Assembly: GCF_002236105.1 (NCBI RefSeq)
Contig: NZ_NIWU01000002.1
Coordinates: forward strand, 1,289,287 to 1,353,286
Length of the DNA: 64,000 nucleotides
Source: Pseudomonas umsongensis
GTDB taxonomy: Bacteria; Pseudomonadota; Gammaproteobacteria; Pseudomonadales; Pseudomonadaceae
Reading direction: 5' to 3'
Made by a program: the position numbers and the translations under genes. Below, piece after piece: positions 46,637 through 54,075 of the stretch (within the stretch, counting starts at the first letter, position 1; each line of letters begins with the position of its first letter). A model generated the notes under the pieces. The model was not told where the DNA came from. It saw nothing but the letters and a program-made list of their open reading frames with translations, and made no database searches.

Positions 46637-48457
46637 TTAAGATGAATCGGGAGGACGCTGTACAGGTATGAGCGCTGGAAAGTCTTCAGGCGACAAGGTT
46701 TCCTTTTCAAGCAACAGATGGGCACCGGCGTCCAGATCGGCTCGACGACTTTCGAGCAACGCCTTGGCTCGTCCATAGGCTTCATCGAGCAGGGCGCGAA
46801 TACCCAGGTCGACTTCCCTGGCTGTCTGTTCCGAATAGTCTTTATCACCCTGCGCCGGCATGCGTTCACCCAGGTACGTGGTGTTTTGTCGCTCCAGCAC
46901 GGACTGGCCGAGCTCGGCGCTCATGCCAAACCGGGTGATCAATTGCCGGGCGATATCTGTTGCGTGGGCCAGGTCATCGGCAGCTCCAGTGGAAATCTGG
47001 CCATAAGCGAGGTATTCGGCAGCGCGCCCGGCCATCAGGACAACGATCCGGTCCTTGAGCATCTGGCAACTGATCAGGAAGTGATCTTCGGTTGGACGCT
47101 GTAGGGTATAGCCCAGCGAGCCAATCGCGCGAGGCACGATAGACACTTTGTGCACCGGATCCATGGCCGGAAGACTGCTGGCAGCCAGGGCATGCCCCAT
47201 CTCATGATACGCCACCACCTGGCGTTCCTCGGGGCGCAGCACACTGCTCTTGCGTTCAATCCCTGCAACGATGCGTTCCACGGCGGCCGTGAAGTCGTCG
47301 AGACCGACCGCTTGCGCTCCACGACGCGTGGCGACGATGGCGGCCTCGTTGACCAGATTGGCCAAGTCAGCACCGGTAAAGCCGGTGGTGAGGTCGGCAA
47401 TCTGTTCGGCATTGATCGCGGGTTCCACAGTGATTTTTTGCAGATGGACCTTGAGGATTGCCTGGCGGCCTTTTCGATCGGGGCGATCGATCAGCACCTG
47501 CCGATCGATCCGTCCGGCCCGCAGCAGCGCCGGGTCGAGAATCTCTGGCCGGTTAGTCGCGGCCAGCAGCACGACGCCCTCACGGGGATCGAACCCGTCC
47601 AGTTCTGACAGTAATTGATTAAGGGTCTGCTCTTTTTCGTCATTGCCACCAAACGCACCGACGCCGCGCATTTTGCCCAGTGCATCCAGTTCGTCGATGA
47701 AGATGATGCAAGGTGCCGCCTGGCGCGCCTGTTCGAACAGGTCATGCACTCGGGCGGCGCCTACGCCCACGAACATTTCGACAAACTCGGACCCCGATAT
47801 CGAGAAAAAAGGCACGCCGGCTTCACCGGCGATGGCTTTGGCCACCAGGGTCTTGCCGGTTCCCGGAGGGCCGACCAACAAAGTGCCTTTGGGGATATGC
47901 GCCCCCAGGCGTGAGTATTTGGCTTTGTCCTTGAGGAAAGAGACGATTTCCACCAGTTCGGCCTTGGCCTCATCGATGCCGGCCACATCGGCAAAGGTCA
48001 CGCCGGTCTCGCGCTGCACAAATACCTTGGCCCGGGACTTGCCGATGCTCATCAATCCTCCGACACCTTGCTTTTCCGCCAGCCCGCGAAACAGGAAATG
48101 CCAGATCACCATGATCAGGACAAAAGGCAGCAGCAAGCCCAGCAGGCCATTGAGCAACGTGTTTTCGTTGACCCCGGTGAATCCGACGCCCGAACGACCC
48201 AGTTCAGCCGCTAACGCCGGATCCACCCGCACCGTGGAAAACTGGTTATGCCCGTTGATAGGCTCTTGCAGTTTGCCGCTGATCTGATCTTTCTCGACCC
48301 GTAGATCGCTGACCTTCTGCTCGCTGAGCAATTGCACAAACTGACTGTACGGAATGTTTTGCACGACATTGCGTTCTAAAAACAGAATTTGAACCAGGGT
48401 CAGCACGACAAACGCTATCGCGAAGTAAGACAGGTTCCATTGGTGATTCTTTTTCAT
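46637..48457 (-). CDS. ftsH: Accessory FtsH-type AAA+ membrane zinc protease
   Basis: 606 residues. Two membrane helices (~9-27 and ~101-124) flank a periplasmic domain. The AAA+ module has Walker A GPPGTGKT (196-203), Walker B IIFIDE (251-256) and the pore segment [18 protein letters not shown]; the protease site is HEMGH (418-422). The ATG at 48457 (MKKNHQWN) is preferred; upstream residues are arginine-rich and unlikely. It is probably an extra copy, as the housekeeping ftsH of pseudomonads sits beside rrmJ and folP. It degrades membrane proteins; here it is paired with a K+ channel and an ANR-type box. Confidence 0.93.
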   Translation of the reverse strand: MKKNHQWNLSYFAIAFVVLTLVQILFLERNVVQNIPYSQFVQLLSEQKVSDLRVEKDQISGKLQEPINGHNQFSTVRVDPALAAELGRSGVGFTGVNENTLLNGLLGLLLPFVLIMVIWHFLFRGLAEKQGVGGLMSIGKSRAKVFVQRETGVTFADVAGIDEAKAELVEIVSFLKDKAKYSRLGAHIPKGTLLVGPPGTGKTLVAKAIAGEAGVPFFSISGSEFVEMFVGVGAARVHDLFEQARQAAPCIIFIDELDALGKMRGVGAFGGNDEKEQTLNQLLSELDGFDPREGVVLLAATNRPEILDPALLRAGRIDRQVLIDRPDRKGRQAILKVHLQKITVEPAINAEQIADLTTGFTGADLANLVNEAAIVATRRGAQAVGLDDFTAAVERIVAGIERKSSVLRPEERQVVAYHEMGHALAASSLPAMDPVHKVSIVPRAIGSLGYTLQRPTEDHFLISCQMLKDRIVVLMAGRAAEYLAYGQISTGAADDLAHATDIARQLITRFGMSAELGQSVLERQNTTYLGERMPAQGDKDYSEQTAREVDLGIRALLDEAYGRAKALLESRRADLDAGAHLLLEKETLSPEDFPALIPVQRPPDSS

Positions 48458-48543
48458 GGGCGTGGCTCTGCGTCGTGGCATCGACCAGGGACGAACGATG
48501 ATGGCCGGTCAGTATTTTTCTACGCCTGGGCGCAGGAAAATGG

Positions 48544-48557
48544 TTGAGGTAAATCAA
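48544..48557. promoter_or_regulatory. ANR/FNR-type box (ftsH side)
   Basis: TTGAGGTAAATCAA, the same 14 bases as the phosphoketolase box. On the minus strand an AATACT (48511-48516) is placed as a -10 for transcription into ftsH. Confidence 0.65.
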
Positions 48558-48602
48558 CAATCTCTCCATGAGCACGGGAAGGGCGTACGGCCAGCGATTT
48601 GT

Positions 48603-48616
48603 TTGACAAAAATCAG
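48603..48616. promoter_or_regulatory. ANR/FNR-type box before usp copy 4
   Basis: TTGACAAAAATCAG has one change in each half-site. GATACT at 48639-48644 fits a -10 at the right distance for the plus-strand usp. Confidence 0.6.
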
Positions 48617-48687
48617 TGCTCCCAATGTGTACCGCCCGATACTTGGGTCACTGCATTTGCAGTGAACGTTTCAGGGAGAGGCACGTG

Positions 48688-49608
48688 ATGCTCAAACTCA
48701 AACGCATTCTGTTGATAGCCCCCGGCGAAATGACCCTTACCCCGGCGTTTGAGCGTGCCTATGCACTGGCCTGCGCGACCGGTGCGTTTTTGCATATTGT
48801 CGCGTTCGATTATGTCCCGGCACTGGCGGTGGCGGGTCTGCTCGACCATGAGGCGATGGCCCAGGCGCGGGAAGGTTATCTGCAAGTGCATCGGCAGTGG
48901 CTGGAGCAACAAGCCCGCTTCAAACGATGCATCGGCATGCAGGTGACCACCGAAGTAGTCTGGGCCAGATCGAGCCTGACGCACGTGCTTGAGTACGTGA
49001 ATGACTTTCATCCGGATCTGGTGATCAAGGATACTCATTACGTGCCGACACTCGACCGGGCCTTTCATCGACCTTTGGACTGGCACTTGCTGCGCGCATG
49101 TCCTGCGCACTTGCACCTGGTGACCAGTGCCGCGCACCCCAAGCCGTTGAAAATCCTCGCAGCGATCGATCTGTCCCATCTGGAAGAGCTGACGCAGGGC
49201 CTCAATGACCGAATACTCGATGTGGCGTCTACCTTAGCGGCAAGCTGTGGTGCCGCGCTGCACGTACTCAACGTCAGCCATTGGTCTGTAATAAGCGATG
49301 CACCATTGAGTGTGCCGATAGACAGTCTTGATGACAGTTTGAGGGACGCGATCGAAGATGCGCAGCAAGAAGCCTTCGAAGCGCTTGCTGAGCGCTATTG
49401 CATAAAAGAAACGTGCCGACACTCGCTGACCGGTATCCCCCACAAGGTCATCGTGCTTTTCGCGCAACAGAATGCATTCGACGTGGTGGTGTTGGGCACC
49501 GTTTATCACTACGGCAAAGACCCGTTCATTGGCAGTACTGCTGAGCGTGTATTGAACAGGGCCCCGTGCAGTTTGATGATCGTCAAGCCATCACCCCCAC
49601 CGGACTGA
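48688..49608 (+). CDS. Tandem universal stress protein, island copy 4
   Basis: 306 residues with two Usp domains. Domain 1 ends HRPLDWHLLRACPAHLHLV, domain 2 ends VVLGTVYHYGKDPFIGSTAE; the second loop Gly is missing. GGAG/GAGG precede the ATG at 48688 (MLKLKRILL); the frame upstream overlaps the ANR-type box and is rejected. It is followed by the beta-CASP protein gene and may be partly co-transcribed with it. Confidence 0.92.
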   Translation: MLKLKRILLIAPGEMTLTPAFERAYALACATGAFLHIVAFDYVPALAVAGLLDHEAMAQAREGYLQVHRQWLEQQARFKRCIGMQVTTEVVWARSSLTHVLEYVNDFHPDLVIKDTHYVPTLDRAFHRPLDWHLLRACPAHLHLVTSAAHPKPLKILAAIDLSHLEELTQGLNDRILDVASTLAASCGAALHVLNVSHWSVISDAPLSVPIDSLDDSLRDAIEDAQQEAFEALAERYCIKETCRHSLTGIPHKVIVLFAQQNAFDVVVLGTVYHYGKDPFIGSTAERVLNRAPCSLMIVKPSPPPD

Positions 49609-49629
49609 AAGGGGCACTGTCGCTCACAG

Positions 49630-49643
49630 TTGATAAAAATCAA
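49630..49643. promoter_or_regulatory. Perfect ANR/FNR box before the beta-CASP gene
   Basis: TTGATAAAAATCAA matches the consensus at all ten specified bases and lies 61 bases before the start codon at 49704. Confidence 0.8.
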
Positions 49644-49703
49644 CTTGCCTGGGTGCAAAAGGCGCGATCAATAGCGCTCCCCTGCAAGCGCAAGGAAACG
49701 GCC

Positions 49704-51077
49704 ATGCGAATCACATTTCTGGGTGCCGCGGGCACGGTCACGGGCAGCAAGTACTTGCTGGAACATCGTAACCAACATGTGTTGATCGATTGCGGTCTGT
49801 TCCAGGGCTACAAGCAACTGCGATTACACAACCGCGACCCGTTCCAGCTTCCGGTCAACGACCTCGACGCCATTGTGCTGACCCATGCCCATCTTGATCA
49901 CAGCGGCTATCTGCCGGTACTGGTGCGCAATGGTTATCGCGGCCCGGTATATGCCACGCCAGCGACCTGTGAGCTGGTGAAAATCCTGCTGCTGGACAGT
50001 GGCCGGTTGCAGGAAGAAGAGGCTGAGTTCGCCAACCGGCATGGCTTTTCAAAGCACAGCCCGGCATTGGCGCTTTACACCGAGCAAGATGCTGAGCATG
50101 CACTGAAGTTGTTACGGCCGGTGGAGCTGAACCACAGTGTCCAGATTGTCCCTGACATGACCATTGAGCTGCGGGGCGCCGGGCACATTCTGGGGGCAGC
50201 GACGGTGGAAGTGATTGCCGATGGCCAGACCTTGGTGTTTTCAGGGGATTTGGGCAGACCTGACGATCCTTTGATGTTCGCTGCGCAAACCGTCGAACAG
50301 GCGGATTACCTGCTGGTGGAGTCGACTTACGGCGACCGTAGACATCCAGACGAATCGCCGCAACAGCAATTGGCTGAGGTCATCAACCGTACCGCGTTGC
50401 GCCGGGGTATTACGCTGGTGCCATCCTTCGCGGTGGGACGCGCCCAATTGCTGATGTACCACCTTTATCAATTGAAACGCCAACGTGCGATTCCTGATAT
50501 TCCCATCTACCTGAACAGCCCGATGGCCACCGACGTCACGGGCCTGTACCAGCGGTTTCGCAGCGAGCACAGGTTATCCCTGGAGGACTGCGAGGGTATG
50601 TGCCATGTGGCGCAATTCGTCCGCACGGTCGAGGATTCGAGAGCGCTTGATCAGCAACGCACCCCGGCGGTCATTATCGCCGCCAGCGGCATGGCGACCG
50701 GCGGGCGCGTTGTCCACCACCTCAAGGCGCTGGCTCCCAATCCGCTTAACACGCTGTTGATGCCGGGCTTTCAGGCCGGTGGCACTCGGGGGGCACAAAT
50801 TGTAGCGGGCTCTCGAACGGTGCGTATCCATGGCAAGGAGGTGCCGATAAACGCTGAGGTGGTGCCGATGCAAACCCTGTCGGCGCATGCTGACGCCGAT
50901 GAAATCATGCAGTGGTTGCGTGGCTTCAAGCGCCCGCCCAAGCACACATTTGTGGTGCATGGCGAGCCAAACGCATCGGATGCGCTGCGCCGCCGTATCA
51001 GCCTGGAACTTGGGTGGTCGGTGTCGGTGCCGGAGTATCGCGATAGCGTCGACCTCACACCCGGAGTCGAATCATGA
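49704..51077 (+). CDS. MBL-fold beta-CASP RNA-processing-type protein
   Basis: 457 residues. The metallo-beta-lactamase part has FLGAAGTVTGSKYLLE, THAHLDHSGYLP and FSGDLGRPDDPL; the beta-CASP insert has VPSFAVGRAQLLMYHLY, IAASGMATGGRVVHHL and a late SAHADADEIMQWL. This is the Ysh1/RNase J-related exonuclease group (YSH1-type in bacteria), likely binding two zinc ions and cutting RNA. The ATG at 49704 has AAGGA seven bases upstream; the frame upstream crosses the ANR box. It overlaps the next usp by ATGA, so the two are translationally coupled. Confidence 0.9.
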   Translation: MRITFLGAAGTVTGSKYLLEHRNQHVLIDCGLFQGYKQLRLHNRDPFQLPVNDLDAIVLTHAHLDHSGYLPVLVRNGYRGPVYATPATCELVKILLLDSGRLQEEEAEFANRHGFSKHSPALALYTEQDAEHALKLLRPVELNHSVQIVPDMTIELRGAGHILGAATVEVIADGQTLVFSGDLGRPDDPLMFAAQTVEQADYLLVESTYGDRRHPDESPQQQLAEVINRTALRRGITLVPSFAVGRAQLLMYHLYQLKRQRAIPDIPIYLNSPMATDVTGLYQRFRSEHRLSLEDCEGMCHVAQFVRTVEDSRALDQQRTPAVIIAASGMATGGRVVHHLKALAPNPLNTLLMPGFQAGGTRGAQIVAGSRTVRIHGKEVPINAEVVPMQTLSAHADADEIMQWLRGFKRPPKHTFVVHGEPNASDALRRRISLELGWSVSVPEYRDSVDLTPGVES

Positions 51078-51961
51078 GCCAGTATCGACGGTTGTTACTC
51101 ATCATCCACCTTGCCTTGGGTCATTCTCCGGCCATCACCCATGCTGCGGCATTGGCCCGGGCCAGTGGCGCAAGGTTGCATATCGCGGCCCTGGTTCCAT
51201 CGTTGAAATTGTTGTCGCTGCTCGAAGATAGCGACCGGGAAAAGGCCCGGGAACGTTACCTGCAGGACCATCGCGATTGGCTGAAGGATCAGGAAAAAAT
51301 ACTGCGCGGCAAAGGAATCGACGTGACCAGCGAGGTGGCCTGGGCTGATGAAATGAAGCAAGGCATTCTGGATTACGTCGCAGAATTACAGCCCGACCTG
51401 TTGATCAAGGAAATCCAACATGAATCCGTGCTCAAACGCGCGCTCTTCAACTCGCTGGACTGGCGCCTGCTGCACCAGTGTCCAGTACCGGTTTATCTGG
51501 TAGGCGGGGCCGGTCACGCCTTGCCCCGCAAGGTGGTGGCGGCAGTGGACGTGTCGGCTGGCGAGTCCGGGCACAGCGAACTCAATGGCCGCATCATTCA
51601 ACAGGCCTCCAGCCTGGCCATCCAGTGTGATGCCGAATTGCACCTGCTCTATGCCCATGAAATGTCAGAAGACTACCTGGAAGAGCTGAGCGATAGCTTG
51701 AAGCTGTCAGCGTTGAGTAAAGGGGTGCGCAAAGCGTTGGAAAAGTCGTTTCTTGCATTCGCCAGGCAATACGGGGTGCCCGCCGACCGCCGGCATTTCG
51801 TCTTGGGTCACCCCGTCACGGCACTCAGTGAATTTGCCAGCCAGAATCATGTGGATGTGATTGTGATGGGCAGAACCCAGTACCAAGGCCTGGAGCATCC
51901 TCTGGGCAGTACGACCGAACATATCCTGTATCAAGTGCCCTGCAGCGTACTGGCGGTTTGA
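51074..51961 (+). CDS. Tandem universal stress protein, island copy 5
   Basis: 295 residues with two Usp domains. Domain 1 ends FNSLDWRLLHQCPVPVYLV, domain 2 ends VIVMGRTQYQGLEHPLGSTTE; the second loop Gly is missing. The ATG overlaps the stop of the beta-CASP gene (ATGA), with GGAG just upstream. It is convergent with the PRPP synthetase gene. Confidence 0.92.
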   Translation: MSQYRRLLLIIHLALGHSPAITHAAALARASGARLHIAALVPSLKLLSLLEDSDREKARERYLQDHRDWLKDQEKILRGKGIDVTSEVAWADEMKQGILDYVAELQPDLLIKEIQHESVLKRALFNSLDWRLLHQCPVPVYLVGGAGHALPRKVVAAVDVSAGESGHSELNGRIIQQASSLAIQCDAELHLLYAHEMSEDYLEELSDSLKLSALSKGVRKALEKSFLAFARQYGVPADRRHFVLGHPVTALSEFASQNHVDVIVMGRTQYQGLEHPLGSTTEHILYQVPCSVLAV

Positions 51962-52004
51962 AGTCGTCTCGGGGTTCCGCTCGCCTGGTGGGGCGGGCGA
52001 ATGC

Positions 52005-52970
52005 TCAGGCAGGATCAAAGGCAGCATTTTCCGCCAGCAAGGCGGCGGTCAGGGCCGTGCTGTCGAGTATCTGCAGGTGACGCGTGGCGCAGTCAGGTGG
52101 CAGGCGAAACGGCGGCACGGAGTCAGCGATCGCAATGTGTTCAAAAAGAGGCCGGTCGAACAGCCGACTGCCTGCGGTAAACAAACCATGGGTAGCGGCT
52201 GCGAACAGTCGGGCGGCACCCGCCGTTTGGCAGGCGAGGCCGGCATGCGTCAGCGTTTCACCCGTGCTGATCAGGTCGTCGAAAACAATGGCTGTCTTGC
52301 CTGAGACTTCACCGATCAAGAGAGTGCCCGTCAGCGTGGCGTGATCGCGGTGCTTTTCCATCAGGGCACTGCCAACCGGACGCCCCAGTTGCCGTTCCAG
52401 GGCTTGACGAAACTGCTCGGCGCGCTTGCTACCCCCTGAGTCGGGGGAAACCGCAACCACTTCGGCGTCGTCGACCAGCCCGGCGAAATGCCCGGCGAAC
52501 AATTCGGTGCACTGCAGGTTCCTGGTTGGAATGCGGAAGGCGTTGTCAAACGCTGCCGGATTGTGCACGTCCAGGGCGATCAGGCGATCCACGCCACTGG
52601 CTTCAATAAGGGCGGCTACATAACGCGTTATGGTCGGGTCCTGAGGCTGGTTGCGGCGATCCTTGCGCCCGTAGCACAAGTAGGGCGTCACCACTTGCAC
52701 ATGACGAGCGTCGGCATCCTTGAGCGCACCGCAGAAGAACAGCAAGCGACACAGCTTATCGTTTGCGCTCTGTTGGCCATCCCCATACAAGGAATGGAAC
52801 ACCACGACGTCACGACCGCCAACCGGATCCAGCGGGCGGCATTTATGTTCGCCGTCTTCGTAGTCACGCTCTTCGTGGCGTGCCAGTTGGCAACCAAGCC
52901 GTTGAGCGACGCGGCCGGCGTAGATTTCAGTGCCTTTGAGGGCAAAAAGAAGCGGGGGCAGGGTCAGCAT
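52005..52970 (-). CDS. Divergent ribose-phosphate pyrophosphokinase
   Basis: 321 residues. It keeps the Prs layout: two phosphoribosyltransferase-type domains, a pyrophosphate region (YGRKDRRNQPQDPTITRYVA), the catalytic LDVHN, a flexible-loop KHR (EKHRDHATLTG) and the PRPP loop VFDDLISTGETL. Compared with housekeeping Prs (KRR loop, VDDMIDTGGTL) it is clearly divergent, and its N-terminus lacks the usual FAGNANP-like start. It would make PRPP from ribose 5-phosphate and ATP. AAGGAG lies seven bases before the ATG. It follows hsp20 on the same strand but a terminator stands between. Confidence 0.88.
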   Translation of the reverse strand: MLTLPPLLFALKGTEIYAGRVAQRLGCQLARHEERDYEDGEHKCRPLDPVGGRDVVVFHSLYGDGQQSANDKLCRLLFFCGALKDADARHVQVVTPYLCYGRKDRRNQPQDPTITRYVAALIEASGVDRLIALDVHNPAAFDNAFRIPTRNLQCTELFAGHFAGLVDDAEVVAVSPDSGGSKRAEQFRQALERQLGRPVGSALMEKHRDHATLTGTLLIGEVSGKTAIVFDDLISTGETLTHAGLACQTAGAARLFAAATHGLFTAGSRLFDRPLFEHIAIADSVPPFRLPPDCATRHLQILDSTALTAALLAENAAFDPA

Positions 52971-53136
52971 GCAGCGGCTCCTTGGAGGCGGGATATGAAA
53001 TGCGCCTTACCTGAAACTTCGAAAAGAAAGCGCATGTACCGTGACCTCGGAGGCAACCGCCGGATGAAGGTGTATTCACGCTCAGCTTACGCCAATCCTG
53101 ATGCACTGGCGTACAAGGGTCGTGGTCAAGCGACCG

Positions 53137-53172
53137 AAGAACAACCCCCCGGCCGGTTTCCCGGCAGGGGGG
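53137..53172 (-). terminator. Intrinsic terminator of hsp20
   Basis: On the minus strand a 12-base stem with one mismatch (CCCCCCTGCCGG, GAAA loop, CCGGCCGGGGGG) is followed by TTGTTCTT. It starts 12 bases after the hsp20 stop and separates it from the PRPP synthetase gene. Confidence 0.8.
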
Positions 53173-53183
53173 CAGCTACGCGG

Positions 53184-53726
53184 TCAATCGGCCTTGATCG
53201 GCACGACCTTGTCGGCCTTCATGGCTTCGGGCTTTTTCGGCAACGAGATGCTCAGCACGCCTTTGCTGAAACTCGCTTCGATCTTCTCGGCATCGACCCC
53301 TTTGGGCAGGCTGAACGTGCGCTCGAAGGAACCATAGTGACGTTCGCTAAGATGATAGCCCTTACTTTTCTCTTCCTTGTCCTCTTTCTTTTCCCCCTTG
53401 ATGATCAGGTTGCCGTTGGACAGTTTGAGCTCGATGTTCTTTTGATCCATGCCGGGGAGTTCGGCAGTGATTTCGAAGCTCTTGTCTTTCTCGGTGATGT
53501 CCACGGCAGGCAGGCCATGGCCGCTCAGTTCGCGCCGCCAGAAGGGCTCGACATCAAACAACCCACGGCTGAAGGGCGATAGCCCAGAACCGCGATTGAA
53601 CTCGTCGAACAGGTGATCGACCTGTTGCCGCAGTTTTTCCAGGGGCCGCCAAAAGTCTGAGGTCGCTGGATGCTGGCTTGATTTGTCTTCGGTCTGGATC
53701 GGCATTTTTTTCACGGAATTGCTCAT
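53184..53726 (-). CDS. Small heat-shock protein Hsp20
   Basis: 180 residues. An N-terminal arm with LRQQVDHLFDEF and FWRRELS leads to the alpha-crystallin domain (~75-165): LPAVDITEKDKSFEITAELP, GMDQKNIELKLSNGNLIIKG, RTFSLPKGVDAEKIEASFSK and GVLSISLPKK. It prevents aggregation of unfolded proteins without ATP. GAGGAG lies nine bases before the ATG. No ROSE-type RNA thermometer was recognised in the leader; an ANR-type box lies 163 bases upstream, so oxygen limitation may induce it. Confidence 0.93.
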   Translation of the reverse strand: MSNSVKKMPIQTEDKSSQHPATSDFWRPLEKLRQQVDHLFDEFNRGSGLSPFSRGLFDVEPFWRRELSGHGLPAVDITEKDKSFEITAELPGMDQKNIELKLSNGNLIIKGEKKEDKEEKSKGYHLSERHYGSFERTFSLPKGVDAEKIEASFSKGVLSISLPKKPEAMKADKVVPIKAD

Positions 53727-53888
53727 TTTTCACGACTCCTCTTGGTTAAAGGGCAGGCTCAAAACATTCCGTACACCCGTCCGCCCTGAAAAAAACAACC
53801 CGGCGCTGACCTTGCAAAGCCAGCGTCATTCACCCATGCGATGGTGCGAACGCTGACTCTAATGTCCATGGGAATGCCCAAAACTCGC

Positions 53889-53902
53889 TTGATATAAATC
53901 AG
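53889..53902. promoter_or_regulatory. ANR/FNR-type box between hsp20 and the P1B ATPase gene
   Basis: TTGATATAAATCAG has one change from consensus. It sits about midway in a 349-base divergent gap and could serve either gene. Nothing else is evident in the gap. Confidence 0.65.
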
Positions 53903-54075
53903 AAAGAGGGCAAAAACGGTTTGCTCCGATACCGCTGTCACCTCGTCACTGGCCAAGGCCTCTGTCCATCAACCAAAACGGACACGATAGACAATCGAGA
54001 CCTAAGCTTTACCTCAATGGGCCACGGGCGTTTTTGCTTCGACAACGTGAATTGCCCTTCGAGGAAATCACCTCC

